DNA from: JBCCZC01 sp039188505
Lineage (GTDB): Bacteria; Pseudomonadota; Gammaproteobacteria; Xanthomonadales; SZUA-38
NCBI GenBank assembly: GCA_039188505.1
Contig: JBCCZC010000351.1
Span: forward strand, 1 to 6,221
Direction of reading: 5' to 3'
DNA: 6,221 nt
The position numbers and the translations under genes were made by a program. Of this stretch, positions 1-6,221 are shown in pieces. The notes beneath the pieces are model-generated. The model did no database searches. It saw only the letters and a program-made list of their open reading frames with translations, and was not told where the DNA came from. Numbering within the stretch: position 1 is the first letter of the stretch; each line of letters starts with the position of its first letter.

Positions 1-57
1 ATGTTCGAGGCGCCTGGCGTCTGCCCAGACTGCGACATGACGCTTGCACCAGCGCAG
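1..57 (+). other. Plus-strand fragment of a heavy-metal-binding-domain-like second half
   Basis: Read in frame from base 1, this stretch encodes MFEAPGVCPDCDMTLAPAQ. It matches the pattern P-G-x-C-P-x-C-x-M-x-L-x-P that closes heavy-metal-binding-domain-like small proteins, with Asp in place of the usual Gly after the second Cys. It is the piece missing from the Tat-exported protein on the other strand. The frame stays open beyond base 57, up to a stop at 391-393, but it then runs antisense to the GlxA-type gene and looks meaningless. The fragment may continue to the left of the window, so the ATG at base 1 need not be a start. It could be an inverted gene end, the tail of a separate convergent homologue, or an assembly chimera. 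Confidence 0.5.
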
Positions 58-189
58 GAATCGAACCTGGGTGCAGCCACAGGGCGGACAGCGGAAGCCG
101 TCCTGGTCCGCCACCGAACGGCAGCTTGCCGCACAAACGGCGGCAGCGCCGGTCGCCAGCATGAAACCCCTTCGGTCAAGCCTCGTCAT
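1..189 (-). CDS. Small Tat-exported cysteine-rich protein, 5' part (partial, probably disrupted)
   Basis: The reading frame starts at ATG 189-187 and stays open for 63 codons to the window edge. Residues 1-23 look like a twin-arginine signal: Arg6-Arg7 in DRRGFML, an Ala-rich hydrophobic stretch to about residue 22, and Cys23, a possible lipid-attachment or cleavage site. The mature part begins near residue 24 and carries CPPCGC at 34-39. This motif is typical of small periplasmic proteins related to the heavy-metal-binding domain, which usually continue with a second block of the type F-x-x-P-G-x-C-P-x-C-x-M-x-L. Here, after about residue 41 (base 67), that second block is missing from this strand and the frame becomes unlike the family; the missing block is found on the plus strand at 1-51. 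The start overlaps the stop of the GlxA-type regulator as ATGA, which suggests translational coupling. A metal-binding or redox role is inferred from the cysteines. An internal ATG at 162-160 is less likely because it would remove the twin arginines. Confidence 0.6.
   Translation of the reverse strand, partial: MTRLDRRGFMLATGAAAVCAASCRSVADQDGFRCPPCGCTQVRFLRWCKRHVAVWADARRLEH
45..75. repeat. Imperfect inverted repeat at the strand-switch point
   Basis: TGCACC at 45-50 pairs with GGTGCA at 70-75, and inside it CAGG at 55-58 pairs with CCTG at 66-69. Only a 4-base bulge (51-54) separates the two stems on the left side. The 7-base loop is 59-65. The repeat lies exactly between the minus-strand CPPCGC block (ending at 73) and the plus-strand second block (ending about 51). 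The inner arm on the minus strand reads GGTTCGATTCC, like a tRNA T-arm, but no tRNA can be built around it. Confidence 0.55.
186..189 (-). other. ATGA stop/start overlap
   Basis: On the minus strand the bases 189 to 186 read ATGA. The TGA ends the GlxA-type regulator and the ATG begins the small twin-arginine protein. This is a standard arrangement for translational coupling and supports the 189 start over the internal ATG at 162. Confidence 0.6.
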
Positions 190-1154
190 TGCGAACCGCC
201 AGCAAGGGGAAAACGATCGCGATACTGGCGAGGACTGAGGCCCAGCACATCGTCGAACGCACGCCGGAAGCCGTCGACGCTGGCGAAGCCAACCGCAGCG
301 GCCGCCCGCTGCACCGTCACCCCCTGCTCCAGGAGCAAGCGGGCCGCATCGATCCGTAGTCGGCGCACGACCGCGGCCGGGGAGGCCCCGTAGGTTCGAT
401 GAAAGCGGCGAGACAGCTGCCTTTGGCTCAGCCGGGCGCGCTCCGCGAGCGTTTCGACGGATAGATTCTTGTCCAGATTATTGGCGGCCCAGGTACAGAC
501 CTCCGCGAGCCGATCCGGCGCCTGACTCTGCATTCGCAGCGGTTCTGAGAACTGGGATTGCTTACCGCTCCGCCGCACGAACACGACGAGCTCCCTGGCG
601 ACGGCCGTGGCCGCGGCGTGGCCCAGGTCCCGGGCAACGAGCTCGAGCGCGAGGTCGATGCCCGAGGTCACCCCGCCCGATGTGTAGATCCCTGCATCGC
701 CGAGGAAGAGCGCGTCGGCGTCGACCCAAATACTCGGGTACCTTCTCCGCAGATCTTCAGCGTGCGCCCAATGGGTCGCGATCATGCGGCGATCCAGCAG
801 GCCCGCCTCCGCCAGCGCGTACGCACCGGTGCAGACCGAAACGATGCGGTCAAAGCTGGCGTGATTGGCACGAAGCCAGGCGGACAGCCGCCGCAGGCTC
901 TCCGGTTCTCTGACGCCTGCGCCGCCGGGAACGATCAGCGTGCTCGCATGCCCGACGGGTTCGGCCGCACCGTCCGGGAGGAGCTGGAGGCCCGATTCGG
1001 TGACGACGCCGCGTCCATCCAGGGACCAGGTCGACGTCTCGTAGGGAGCCGCACCGCACGCCTTACGCGCGGTCGCGAACACCTCGATGGGACCGGCCAC
1101 GTCGATGGCGTTGACGCGATCGAAGAGAAGGACAATCACTTTTCTAGATGCCAT
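186..1154 (-). CDS. GlxA-type transcription regulator (DJ-1/PfpI-like domain + AraC HTH)
   Basis: A 322-residue protein, the usual length for GlxA-family AraC regulators. Residues 1-190 form a class-I-glutamine-amidotransferase/DJ-1-like domain: a first strand at VIVLLFD (6-12), then DVAGPIEVF, a VPGGAG loop near 75-80, the nucleophile elbow SVCTGA with Cys108, a THW at 127-129, and TSGGVTSGIDLALELV at 158-173. Residues about 212-318 form the AraC/XylS DNA-binding domain. Its first helix-turn-helix is about 231-256. The second is about 282-315 and has the typical VGFASVDGFRRAF and SPRQYRDRF signature. Such proteins are cytoplasmic regulators, and the N-terminal domain is thought to sense a ligand rather than act as an enzyme. 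No ligand can be named. The gene is divergent from the OsmC-like gene, so the region between them may hold its operator. Its stop overlaps the start of the small Tat protein (ATGA), so the two are probably co-expressed. The ribosome-binding site before ATG 1154 is weak. Confidence 0.93.
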   Translation of the reverse strand: MASRKVIVLLFDRVNAIDVAGPIEVFATARKACGAAPYETSTWSLDGRGVVTESGLQLLPDGAAEPVGHASTLIVPGGAGVREPESLRRLSAWLRANHASFDRIVSVCTGAYALAEAGLLDRRMIATHWAHAEDLRRRYPSIWVDADALFLGDAGIYTSGGVTSGIDLALELVARDLGHAAATAVARELVVFVRRSGKQSQFSEPLRMQSQAPDRLAEVCTWAANNLDKNLSVETLAERARLSQRQLSRRFHRTYGASPAAVVRRLRIDAARLLLEQGVTVQRAAAAVGFASVDGFRRAFDDVLGLSPRQYRDRFPLAGGSQ

Positions 1155-1342
1155 AACGCAGCCTAGCGCGATCCCTCACTGGCCGAAATGACGTCTTGAC
1201 GACGATTTCAGACATCGCGCCAGACCAGGGATCGTCGCCTGCCGGCGTGCGTTGTACCGATAATTGGACGTCAGGCAAGCTAGACACCTGGCATCGTCCC
1301 GGCGATACTGCCGCGCACCAGTCTGGGGGACAGGCAAGCCGG
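1155..1342. promoter_or_regulatory. Divergent intergenic region between regulator and OsmC-like gene
   Basis: These 188 bases separate two divergently read genes and should contain both promoters. No strong -35/-10 pair is visible on either strand. The best -10-like hexamer on the plus strand is GATAAT at 1259-1264, without a good -35 at the expected distance. The region holds a nested dyad (1169-1234), two GACGTC palindromes (1190-1195 and 1267-1272), and a 9-base direct repeat CAGGCAAGC at 1272-1280 and 1331-1339. No coding sequence is supported here: an open frame upstream of the OsmC start (from 1196) has no family resemblance. Confidence 0.5.
1169..1234. repeat. Nested interrupted dyad, candidate operator
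   Basis: Four pairs of inverted arms are arranged around a centre near 1197-1201. They are CGATCCCT (1169-1176) with AGGGATCG (1227-1234), CTGGC (1179-1183) with GCCAG (1219-1223), GAAAT (1185-1189) with ATTTC (1205-1209), and CGTC (1192-1195) with GACG (1198-1201). That makes 22 perfectly paired positions per side, with an asymmetric 1-versus-9-base interruption between the second and third arms. Its place between a regulator gene and a divergent target suggests a binding site for the regulator. That role is inferred. Confidence 0.4.
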
Positions 1343-1783
1343 ATGGCAGGACACACAGCGACCGTGTCGTGGGAGCGCGGGTCGGGCGATTTTTTCGGAT
1401 CGTCCTTCACCCGCGATCATCGCTGGACCTTCCCCGGGGGTGTCGAGGTTCCCGCTTCAGCGGCCCCGGAGTTTCAGGGTAACGGGGCGTGCGTCGATCC
1501 CGAGGAAGCCTTCGTCGCCGCCCTGTCGTCGTGCCACATGCTGGCGTTCCTCACGATCGCCGCGCGCCGCGGCCTTCGGGTCGAAAGCTATGAGGATCGC
1601 GCCGTCGGCACGCTGGGGCGGAACGCCCGGGGACGCACTGCGGTGGTGCGCGTGGTCCTGCGTCCGCGGATCAAGTTCAACGGACGGAAGCCCGCCGGGG
1701 ACGACCTGGCGCGGCTCCACGAGAGCGCGCACCGCGGCTGCTTCATCGCCAATTCGGTGAGCACGGAAGTCGAGATCCGGTGA
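1343..1783 (+). CDS. OsmC-family thiol peroxidase-like protein
   Basis: A 146-residue protein, the usual size for OsmC/Ohr-type proteins, which reduce organic or fatty-acid hydroperoxides in the cytoplasm with a pair of cysteines. The two expected cysteines are present: Cys64 in LSSCHMLAFL at the start of the central helix, and Cys133 in AHRGCFIANS. The conserved acidic stretch VDPEEAFVAA (51-60) precedes the first Cys. Arg24 is in the region where the family carries a catalytic Arg. The ATG at 1343 is chosen because the protein then begins with the usual first strand (HTATVSW). An open frame 49 codons longer, from 1196, adds unrelated sequence. The ribosome-binding site is poor: GGGGGA at 1325-1330 lies 12 bases away. 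The gene is followed by 110 noncoding bases and then the desaturase, so it may or may not share a transcript with the lipid genes. Its subfamily and exact substrate are not clear. Confidence 0.88.
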   Translation: MAGHTATVSWERGSGDFFGSSFTRDHRWTFPGGVEVPASAAPEFQGNGACVDPEEAFVAALSSCHMLAFLTIAARRGLRVESYEDRAVGTLGRNARGRTAVVRVVLRPRIKFNGRKPAGDDLARLHESAHRGCFIANSVSTEVEIR

Positions 1784-1881
1784 GTCCCGGTCGCCGGCCG
1801 CCTTCACTGCGGCGCGACGGCGGATCGAGACACTCTGGTATTCGGGGTTTGTATGCGCGGGGCGCCTGGCGCTCCGAGGTT

Positions 1882-1893
1882 GGAGGAATTGCC

Positions 1894-1896
<3 letters not shown>
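1882..1896 (+). promoter_or_regulatory. Shine-Dalgarno GGAGGA deciding a TTG start
   Basis: GGAGGA at 1882-1887 is the strongest ribosome-binding site in the window. It is followed after 6 bases by TTG at 1894-1896, in frame with the desaturase. The GTG at 1780, in the same frame, would add 38 residues of low-complexity Arg/Gly-rich sequence and has no comparable site. Initiation at TTG is therefore preferred. Confidence 0.7.
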
Positions 1897-2814
<918 letters not shown>

Positions 2815-2826
2815 GGGCCCGGCGCA

Positions 2827-4086
2827 ATGCGCATCGCCATCATCGGGGCCGGAATTTCGGGATTGACCGCAGCCTGGCTCCTGCGCCACGAGCACCACGT
2901 CGAGATCTTCGAGGCCAACGACTACCCGGGTGGCCACACGGACACCCATGAGTTCGAGATCGACGGCCGATCCTGGCGAGTGGATTCGGGTTTCATCGTC
3001 TTCAATCCCGCGAACTATCCGCTCTTCTCGCGACTCCTCGCCGAACTCGGCGTCGAATCCCAGGGCTCGGACATGAGCTTCTCGTCCCGCAATGACCGCA
3101 CGGGACTCGAATACAACGCGACGCGCCTGGCAACGCTCTTCTGCCAACGCCGCAACCTCGTGCGACCCCGTTTCTACGGCATGATCCGGGACATCCTGCG
3201 CTTCTACCGGGAAGCGCCGGCCCTCCTCGACGGCCCCGATTCGGGTCCGACGACAGGCGAATACCTCTCGGATCATGGCTACGGACGCACCTTCATCGAC
3301 GATCACCTCGTGCCGATGGCCTCAGCGCTCTGGTCCGCCCCACCCGAGCAGGTGCTCGACTTTCCGATGAAGTACATGGTTCGGTTCTTCGCCAACCACC
3401 GCATGCTGCAGACTGACGACCGGCCCGAGTGGCGCGTGATCCAGAACGGCTCGAACAGCTACATCGGGCCCCTGGTCGCCGGCCTGGGCGCAGACCGGGT
3501 GCGCCTCGATACACCAGTCTCGCAGGTGCGCCGCCTGCCCGACCGCGTCGAAGTCCAGACGGACGATGGCGCATCGAGCTTCGACCGCGTCATCTTCGCC
3601 TGCCATAGCGATCAGGCCCTGGCGATGATCGAGGCGCCCACCGGCGCCGAACGGGAAGTTCTCGGGGCCATCGCCTATCAGCGCAACGATACGCTGATCC
3701 ATACGGACACGAGCGTCCTCCCCCGGCGCCGTGCGGCCTGGGCGGCCTGGAATGCCCGGGTGCCCGAGGACCCGAACCGGCCCTGCACGGTGACCTACGA
3801 CATGAATATCCTGCAGTCGCTCGACGCCCCGGTTGAGTTCCTCGTGACGCTGAACCAGGATGCCGACATCGACCCGGCCAAGGTGCTCAAACAGCGCGTC
3901 TACCACCACCCGGTCTACACGACGGCGTCGGTGCTGGCCCAGCAACGGTTCGACGAGATCGACGGCGCCGACCGGCTGCATTTCTGCGGCGCCTACTGGG
4001 GCTGGGGCTTTCACGAGGACGGTGTGCGCAGCGCCGTTCGCGTGGCCGAAAAGCTTGACGGCGCCTGGTGCGAACGTGCCGCCTGA
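2827..4086 (+). CDS. FAD-dependent amine-oxidase-like oxidoreductase
   Basis: A 419-residue flavoprotein of the amine oxidase/phytoene-desaturase fold, of the kind usually annotated as a predicted NAD/FAD-binding protein. The N-terminal dinucleotide-binding fold is clear: IIGAGISGL at 5-13 with Gly7-Gly9-Gly12, and Glu29 at the end of the second strand to bind the ribose. It is followed by the PGGHTDT loop at 34-40. The C-terminal FAD motif is FCGAYWGWGFHEDGVRSAV from residue 386. No signal peptide or membrane segment is seen, so it is probably cytoplasmic or loosely attached to the membrane. ATG 2827 follows GAGGG at 2813-2817 and lies 12 bases after the desaturase stop. Its 3' end overlaps the DUF1365 gene by 11 bases. 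Homologues travel with DUF1365 and Cfa-like genes. A role in oxidising a methylated unsaturated fatty acid is inferred from that context and not shown here. Confidence 0.92.
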   Translation: MRIAIIGAGISGLTAAWLLRHEHHVEIFEANDYPGGHTDTHEFEIDGRSWRVDSGFIVFNPANYPLFSRLLAELGVESQGSDMSFSSRNDRTGLEYNATRLATLFCQRRNLVRPRFYGMIRDILRFYREAPALLDGPDSGPTTGEYLSDHGYGRTFIDDHLVPMASALWSAPPEQVLDFPMKYMVRFFANHRMLQTDDRPEWRVIQNGSNSYIGPLVAGLGADRVRLDTPVSQVRRLPDRVEVQTDDGASSFDRVIFACHSDQALAMIEAPTGAEREVLGAIAYQRNDTLIHTDTSVLPRRRAAWAAWNARVPEDPNRPCTVTYDMNILQSLDAPVEFLVTLNQDADIDPAKVLKQRVYHHPVYTTASVLAQQRFDEIDGADRLHFCGAYWGWGFHEDGVRSAVRVAEKLDGAWCERAA

Positions 4087-4861
4087 CGGACCGCTGGCCA
4101 GCGCCGTCTACACCGGCTGGGTCCGCCACCGGCGATACGCGCCACGCGCCCACGATTTTCGCTACAAGCTCTTCATGCTCTACATCGATCTCGACGAGAT
4201 CGACACCCTCTTCGACCAGAGCCGCTTCTGGTCCGTCGATCGGCGCAACGTGGCCGAATTTCGCCGCAGCGACTATCTCGGGGCGGCTGAGCAGCCGCTC
4301 AAGGACGCGGTCCTTGATTGCGTCGAGAGCGAACTCGGCGTCCGCTCCAACGGCGCCGTCCGGATGCTCACCCACGGGCGCTACTTCGGCTATTGCTTCA
4401 ACCCGGTCACCTTCTACTACACCTGGCACGACGGGGCGTTCCACGCCATCGTCGCCGAGATCACCAACACGCCCTGGCAGGAGCGCCATCGCTATGTGTT
4501 CGCCGTCGACGACGGCCAGGCCAGCGCCGGCTCCCATGCCTTTGCCTTCGACAAGGCCTTCCACGTGTCACCGTTCCTCGATATGGATATGGCCTATCGT
4601 TGGCGCTTTGCGGAGCCGGACGAGCGCCTGCTCGTGCACATGGAGAACTGGACCGCCGGTCGCGCCAGGGCTTTCGACGCGACGCTGGTCCTCGACCGGC
4701 AGCCAGCCACCGCAGGCGCGCTGAATGCAGCGCTCTGGCGCTTCCCGCTGCTGACCCTGAAGGTCACGGCAGGCATCCACTGGGAGGCGCTGAAGCTCTG
4801 GCTCAAGCGCAACCCGGTCTACGATCATCCGTCCAAGCGAACGACCACGGGGTCCCCATGA
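4076..4861 (+). CDS. DUF1365 family protein
   Basis: A 261-residue protein of the DUF1365 family, whose biochemical function is not established. Family hallmarks are visible: YTGWVRHRRYAPRAHDFRY at 12-30, RYFGYCFNPVTFYY at 102-115, EITNTPWQERHRY at 128-140, and KAFHVSPFLDMDMAYRWRF at 160-178. It ends with IHWEALKLWLKRNPVYDHP at 234-252. The GTG at 4076-4078 is chosen as start because it places the conserved Y-x-G-x-VRHRR block near the N-terminus and gives the normal family length. It overlaps the end of the FAD oxidoreductase by 11 bases. No ATG in this frame lies close by. An open frame from 3860 extends upstream but is antisense-like filler within the oxidoreductase. Its stop overlaps the start of the methyltransferase as ATGA. 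The conserved pairing with the FAD enzyme suggests the two act together on lipids. Confidence 0.9.
   Translation: MPPDGPLASAVYTGWVRHRRYAPRAHDFRYKLFMLYIDLDEIDTLFDQSRFWSVDRRNVAEFRRSDYLGAAEQPLKDAVLDCVESELGVRSNGAVRMLTHGRYFGYCFNPVTFYYTWHDGAFHAIVAEITNTPWQERHRYVFAVDDGQASAGSHAFAFDKAFHVSPFLDMDMAYRWRFAEPDERLLVHMENWTAGRARAFDATLVLDRQPATAGALNAALWRFPLLTLKVTAGIHWEALKLWLKRNPVYDHPSKRTTTGSP
4858..4861 (+). other. ATGA start/stop overlap
   Basis: The ATG of the Cfa-like gene (4858-4860) overlaps the TGA of the DUF1365 gene (4859-4861). This points to translational coupling, and CGGG at 4848-4851 is only a weak ribosome-binding site. The overlap fixes the methyltransferase start even though its frame is soon broken. 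Confidence 0.65.
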
Positions 4862-5052
4862 GCGAACAGTCCCTCTCCCTGTCACCGCCGCGCGCTGGCC
4901 CCCTCGAACGCCTGCTGCGAAAGCAGCTTTTCCGGGCGTTCGAGGTCCTCGAGGAAAGTCAGCTCATCATCCGCGATCCGGAGCAGGACTGGTCGATCGG
5001 CAACGATCGCAGCGAGCTCCAGGCGACCGTCCAGGTCCACGATCCGGCCTTC

Positions 5053-5055
5053 TAA
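5053..5055 (+). other. Premature in-frame TAA codon
   Basis: This TAA is codon 66 of the Cfa-like gene. It is the only TAA stop among the genes here; all visible natural stops are TGA. The frame is the same on both sides, so the break is a substitution and not an insertion or deletion. Confidence 0.85.
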
Positions 5056-6142
5056 CGCCATATCGCTCTCGGCGGCAGTGTCGGGGCAGGCGAGTCCTAC
5101 ATCCTTGGCCACTGGGACTGCGACGACCTGACGCAGCTCATGCAGATCTTCGTGCGCAACCGGGATGTGCTCGACGGCATGGAGACAGGCCTGGCGCGCC
5201 TGAGCGCACCGATCCTGCGGCTGTTCCACGCCCGCAACCGCAATACCCGCGAAGGCAGCAGGCGCAATATCGCGGCACACTACGACCTCGGCAACGATCT
5301 GTTCGAGCTCTTCCTCGATGAGTCCATGATGTATTCCGCCGCTGCCTATCGGACCGGCAAGGAGACCCTCGAGGAAGCGCAGTTCGAAAAGCTGGATCGC
5401 ATCTGCCGCAAGCTGCGCCTTGGCCCGGATACGCACGTGATGGAGATCGGGACTGGCTGGGGTGGCTTCGCCATCCACGCGGCCAGGCACTACGGCGCGC
5501 GGGTCAGCACGACCACGATCTCGCAGGAGCAGCATGCCCTGGCCACGGCACGGGTGCAGGCCGAGGGTCTCGAGGACCGCGTCGAGATTCTGCTCGAGGA
5601 CTACCGCGACCTCACCGGCACCTACGACCGTGTCGTTTCGATCGAGATGATCGAGGCCGTGGGCCACCACTTCCTCGACAACTACATGGGCAAGATCAGC
5701 AGCCTGCTGAAGCCCGACGGCATGGCGCTGATCCAGGCGATCACCATCGAGGATCATCGCTACGAGCGCGCGCTGACGGACATCGACTTCATCAAGCGCT
5801 TCATCTTCCCCGGTAGCTTCATCCCGAGCGTCAACGCGATCCAGTCCGCGGCCACGAGGACCGGCGACATGCGCCTGCATCATCTCGAGGATATCGGTGT
5901 GAGCTACGCACTGACGCTGCGCGAGTGGCGCCGGCGCTTCGTGAATCGCCTCGAAGACGTGAAGCGGCTGGATTACCCGGAGAGCTTCATCCGCATGTGG
6001 ATCTTCTATCTGTGCTACTGCGAGGGCGGATTCCTCGAGCGCTCCATCGGCGACGCCCAGCTGGTCTTTGCCAAGCCGCGCAGCCAGCACGCTGAGATCC
6101 TCCCCGACCTCTCGACGCTCTGAGCCACCGGAGACCGACACC

Positions 6143-6221
6143 ATGAGCCTGATCGACCTCGCAGAGCACGGACGCCTGCCTGACCCGCTGATCCGCCTCG
6201 GCATTCGCCGGCTGTGCCGCC
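6143..6221 (+). CDS. Probable second Cfa-like/SAM-dependent methyltransferase, N-terminus only (partial)
   Basis: ATG 6143 begins a frame open to the window end and encodes 26 complete codons, starting MSLIDLAEHGRLPDPLIRLG and continuing IRRLCR. This opening (LIDLAE-x-G-x-LPD-x-LIR-x-GIRRL) resembles the N-terminus of the class I SAM-dependent methyltransferases that often follow the Cfa-like gene in these clusters. The assignment rests on pattern memory of a short stretch. A good ribosome-binding site, GGAG at 6130-6133, lies 9 bases upstream. The gene starts 19 bases after the previous stop, so it is probably in the same operon. If it is a full methyltransferase, it could partly stand in for the interrupted neighbour. 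Confidence 0.6.
   Translation, partial: MSLIDLAEHGRLPDPLIRLGIRRLCR

Larger units (their letters stand above)
4858..6123 (+). pseudogene. Cyclopropane-fatty-acid-synthase-like methyltransferase, interrupted by in-frame TAA
   Basis: The full frame has 421 codons before TGA 6121-6123, a normal length for Cfa-type enzymes, which transfer a carbon from S-adenosylmethionine to the double bond of membrane phospholipid acyl chains. Codon 66 is TAA (5053-5055). Clear family sequence lies on both sides in the same frame: upstream ELQATVQVHDPAF, downstream RHIALGGSVGAGESY. Relatives usually have Tyr at this position, so one base change from TAT or TAC explains the stop. Past it, the catalytic part is intact: HYDLGNDLFELFLDESMMYS from residue 141, the SAM-binding MEIGTGWGG at 195-203, FIKRFIFPGSFIPS near 312-325, and FYLCYCEGGF near 383-392. 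Reinitiation at ATG 5140 would give a 327-residue product lacking the N-terminal lipid-facing domain, and there is no ribosome-binding site before it. It may be a fresh pseudogene, a sequencing error, or a read-through case. No other inactivating change is visible. Confidence 0.88.

Noticed and set aside
57..67. tRNA gene suggested by GGTTCGATTCC on the minus strand
   Set aside because: Only a four-pair T-stem can form. The seven bases after it (GCTGGTG) have no complementary acceptor strand about 60 bases upstream, and no anticodon or D-arm is visible.
558..1166. 202-codon open frame on the plus strand
   Set aside because: It lies antisense within the GlxA-type regulator, whose Cys elbow and AraC signature are unmistakable on the other strand.
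1196..1342. N-terminal extension of the OsmC-like protein
   Set aside because: The added 49 residues have no resemblance to the family, and the ATG at 1343 gives the normal length. The stretch also overlaps the divergent regulatory region.
1797..1813. GCCGC/GCGGC hairpin after the OsmC-like gene as a terminator
   Set aside because: The stem is only 5 pairs and no T-run follows. Such hairpins are common by chance in GC-rich DNA.
1828..1857. Promoter before the desaturase (GAGACA with a -10-like TGTATG 17 bases later)
   Set aside because: Each hexamer departs too far from consensus, and no better ECF-sigma or LitR/CarH-type site could be recognised in 1784-1893. A promoter may exist here but cannot be supported.
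4858..6123. Frameshift as the cause of the methyltransferase break
   Set aside because: Family sequence continues in the identical frame immediately before and after the TAA, so it is a substitution.
4882..6204. 440-codon open frame on the minus strand opposite the broken methyltransferase
   Set aside because: It crosses the antisense of the Cfa-like gene and into the next gene and shows no family motifs. Its length reflects GC-rich codon bias on the sense strand.

Overview
The window comes from a high-GC bacterial chromosome, most likely a proteobacterium (gamma- or alpha-). The evidence is GC-rich third codon positions, short or overlapping gene junctions, and a gene set typical of proteobacterial membrane-lipid/oxidative-stress clusters. 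Nothing in the sequence fixes the genus. All six coding regions whose ends are visible finish with TGA.

Left part (1-1154, minus strand): a GlxA-type transcription regulator (DJ-1/PfpI-like domain plus AraC helix-turn-helix, 1154->186) is followed, with a 4-base ATGA overlap, by the 5' part of a small exported cysteine-rich protein. That protein has a twin-arginine signal and a CPPCGC motif. Its second half seems to lie on the opposite strand at the extreme left of the window (1-51, +), so the gene looks internally inverted or chimeric. An imperfect inverted repeat (45-75) sits exactly at the switch point.

Divergent intergenic region (1155-1342): no gene and no convincing promoter, but a nested interrupted dyad at 1169-1234 is a candidate operator.

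Right part (1343-6221, plus strand): an OsmC-like thiol peroxidase, then after a 110-base gap a tight run of lipid-modification genes. These are a membrane fatty-acid desaturase (TTG start set by a strong Shine-Dalgarno), an FAD-dependent amine-oxidase-like oxidoreductase, a DUF1365 protein, a cyclopropane-synthase-like methyltransferase interrupted by one in-frame TAA, and the beginning of a second protein that looks like a methyltransferase of the same cluster. Junctions are +12, -11, -4 and +19 bases, so these five are probably one transcript.

Working model (inference): the desaturase makes the double bond, the methyltransferase(s) add a methyl or methylene carbon to it on membrane phospholipid, and the FAD oxidoreductase with DUF1365 carry out or support a later step. 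Clusters of the FAD enzyme, DUF1365 and a Cfa-like enzyme are known from light/singlet-oxygen regulons and include the genes tied to furan fatty-acid synthesis in Rhodobacter. The desaturase joined to this set, and the OsmC peroxidase beside it, fit a role in membrane defence against oxidants. The nonsense codon in the first methyltransferase is the main uncertainty about whether the pathway is working here.
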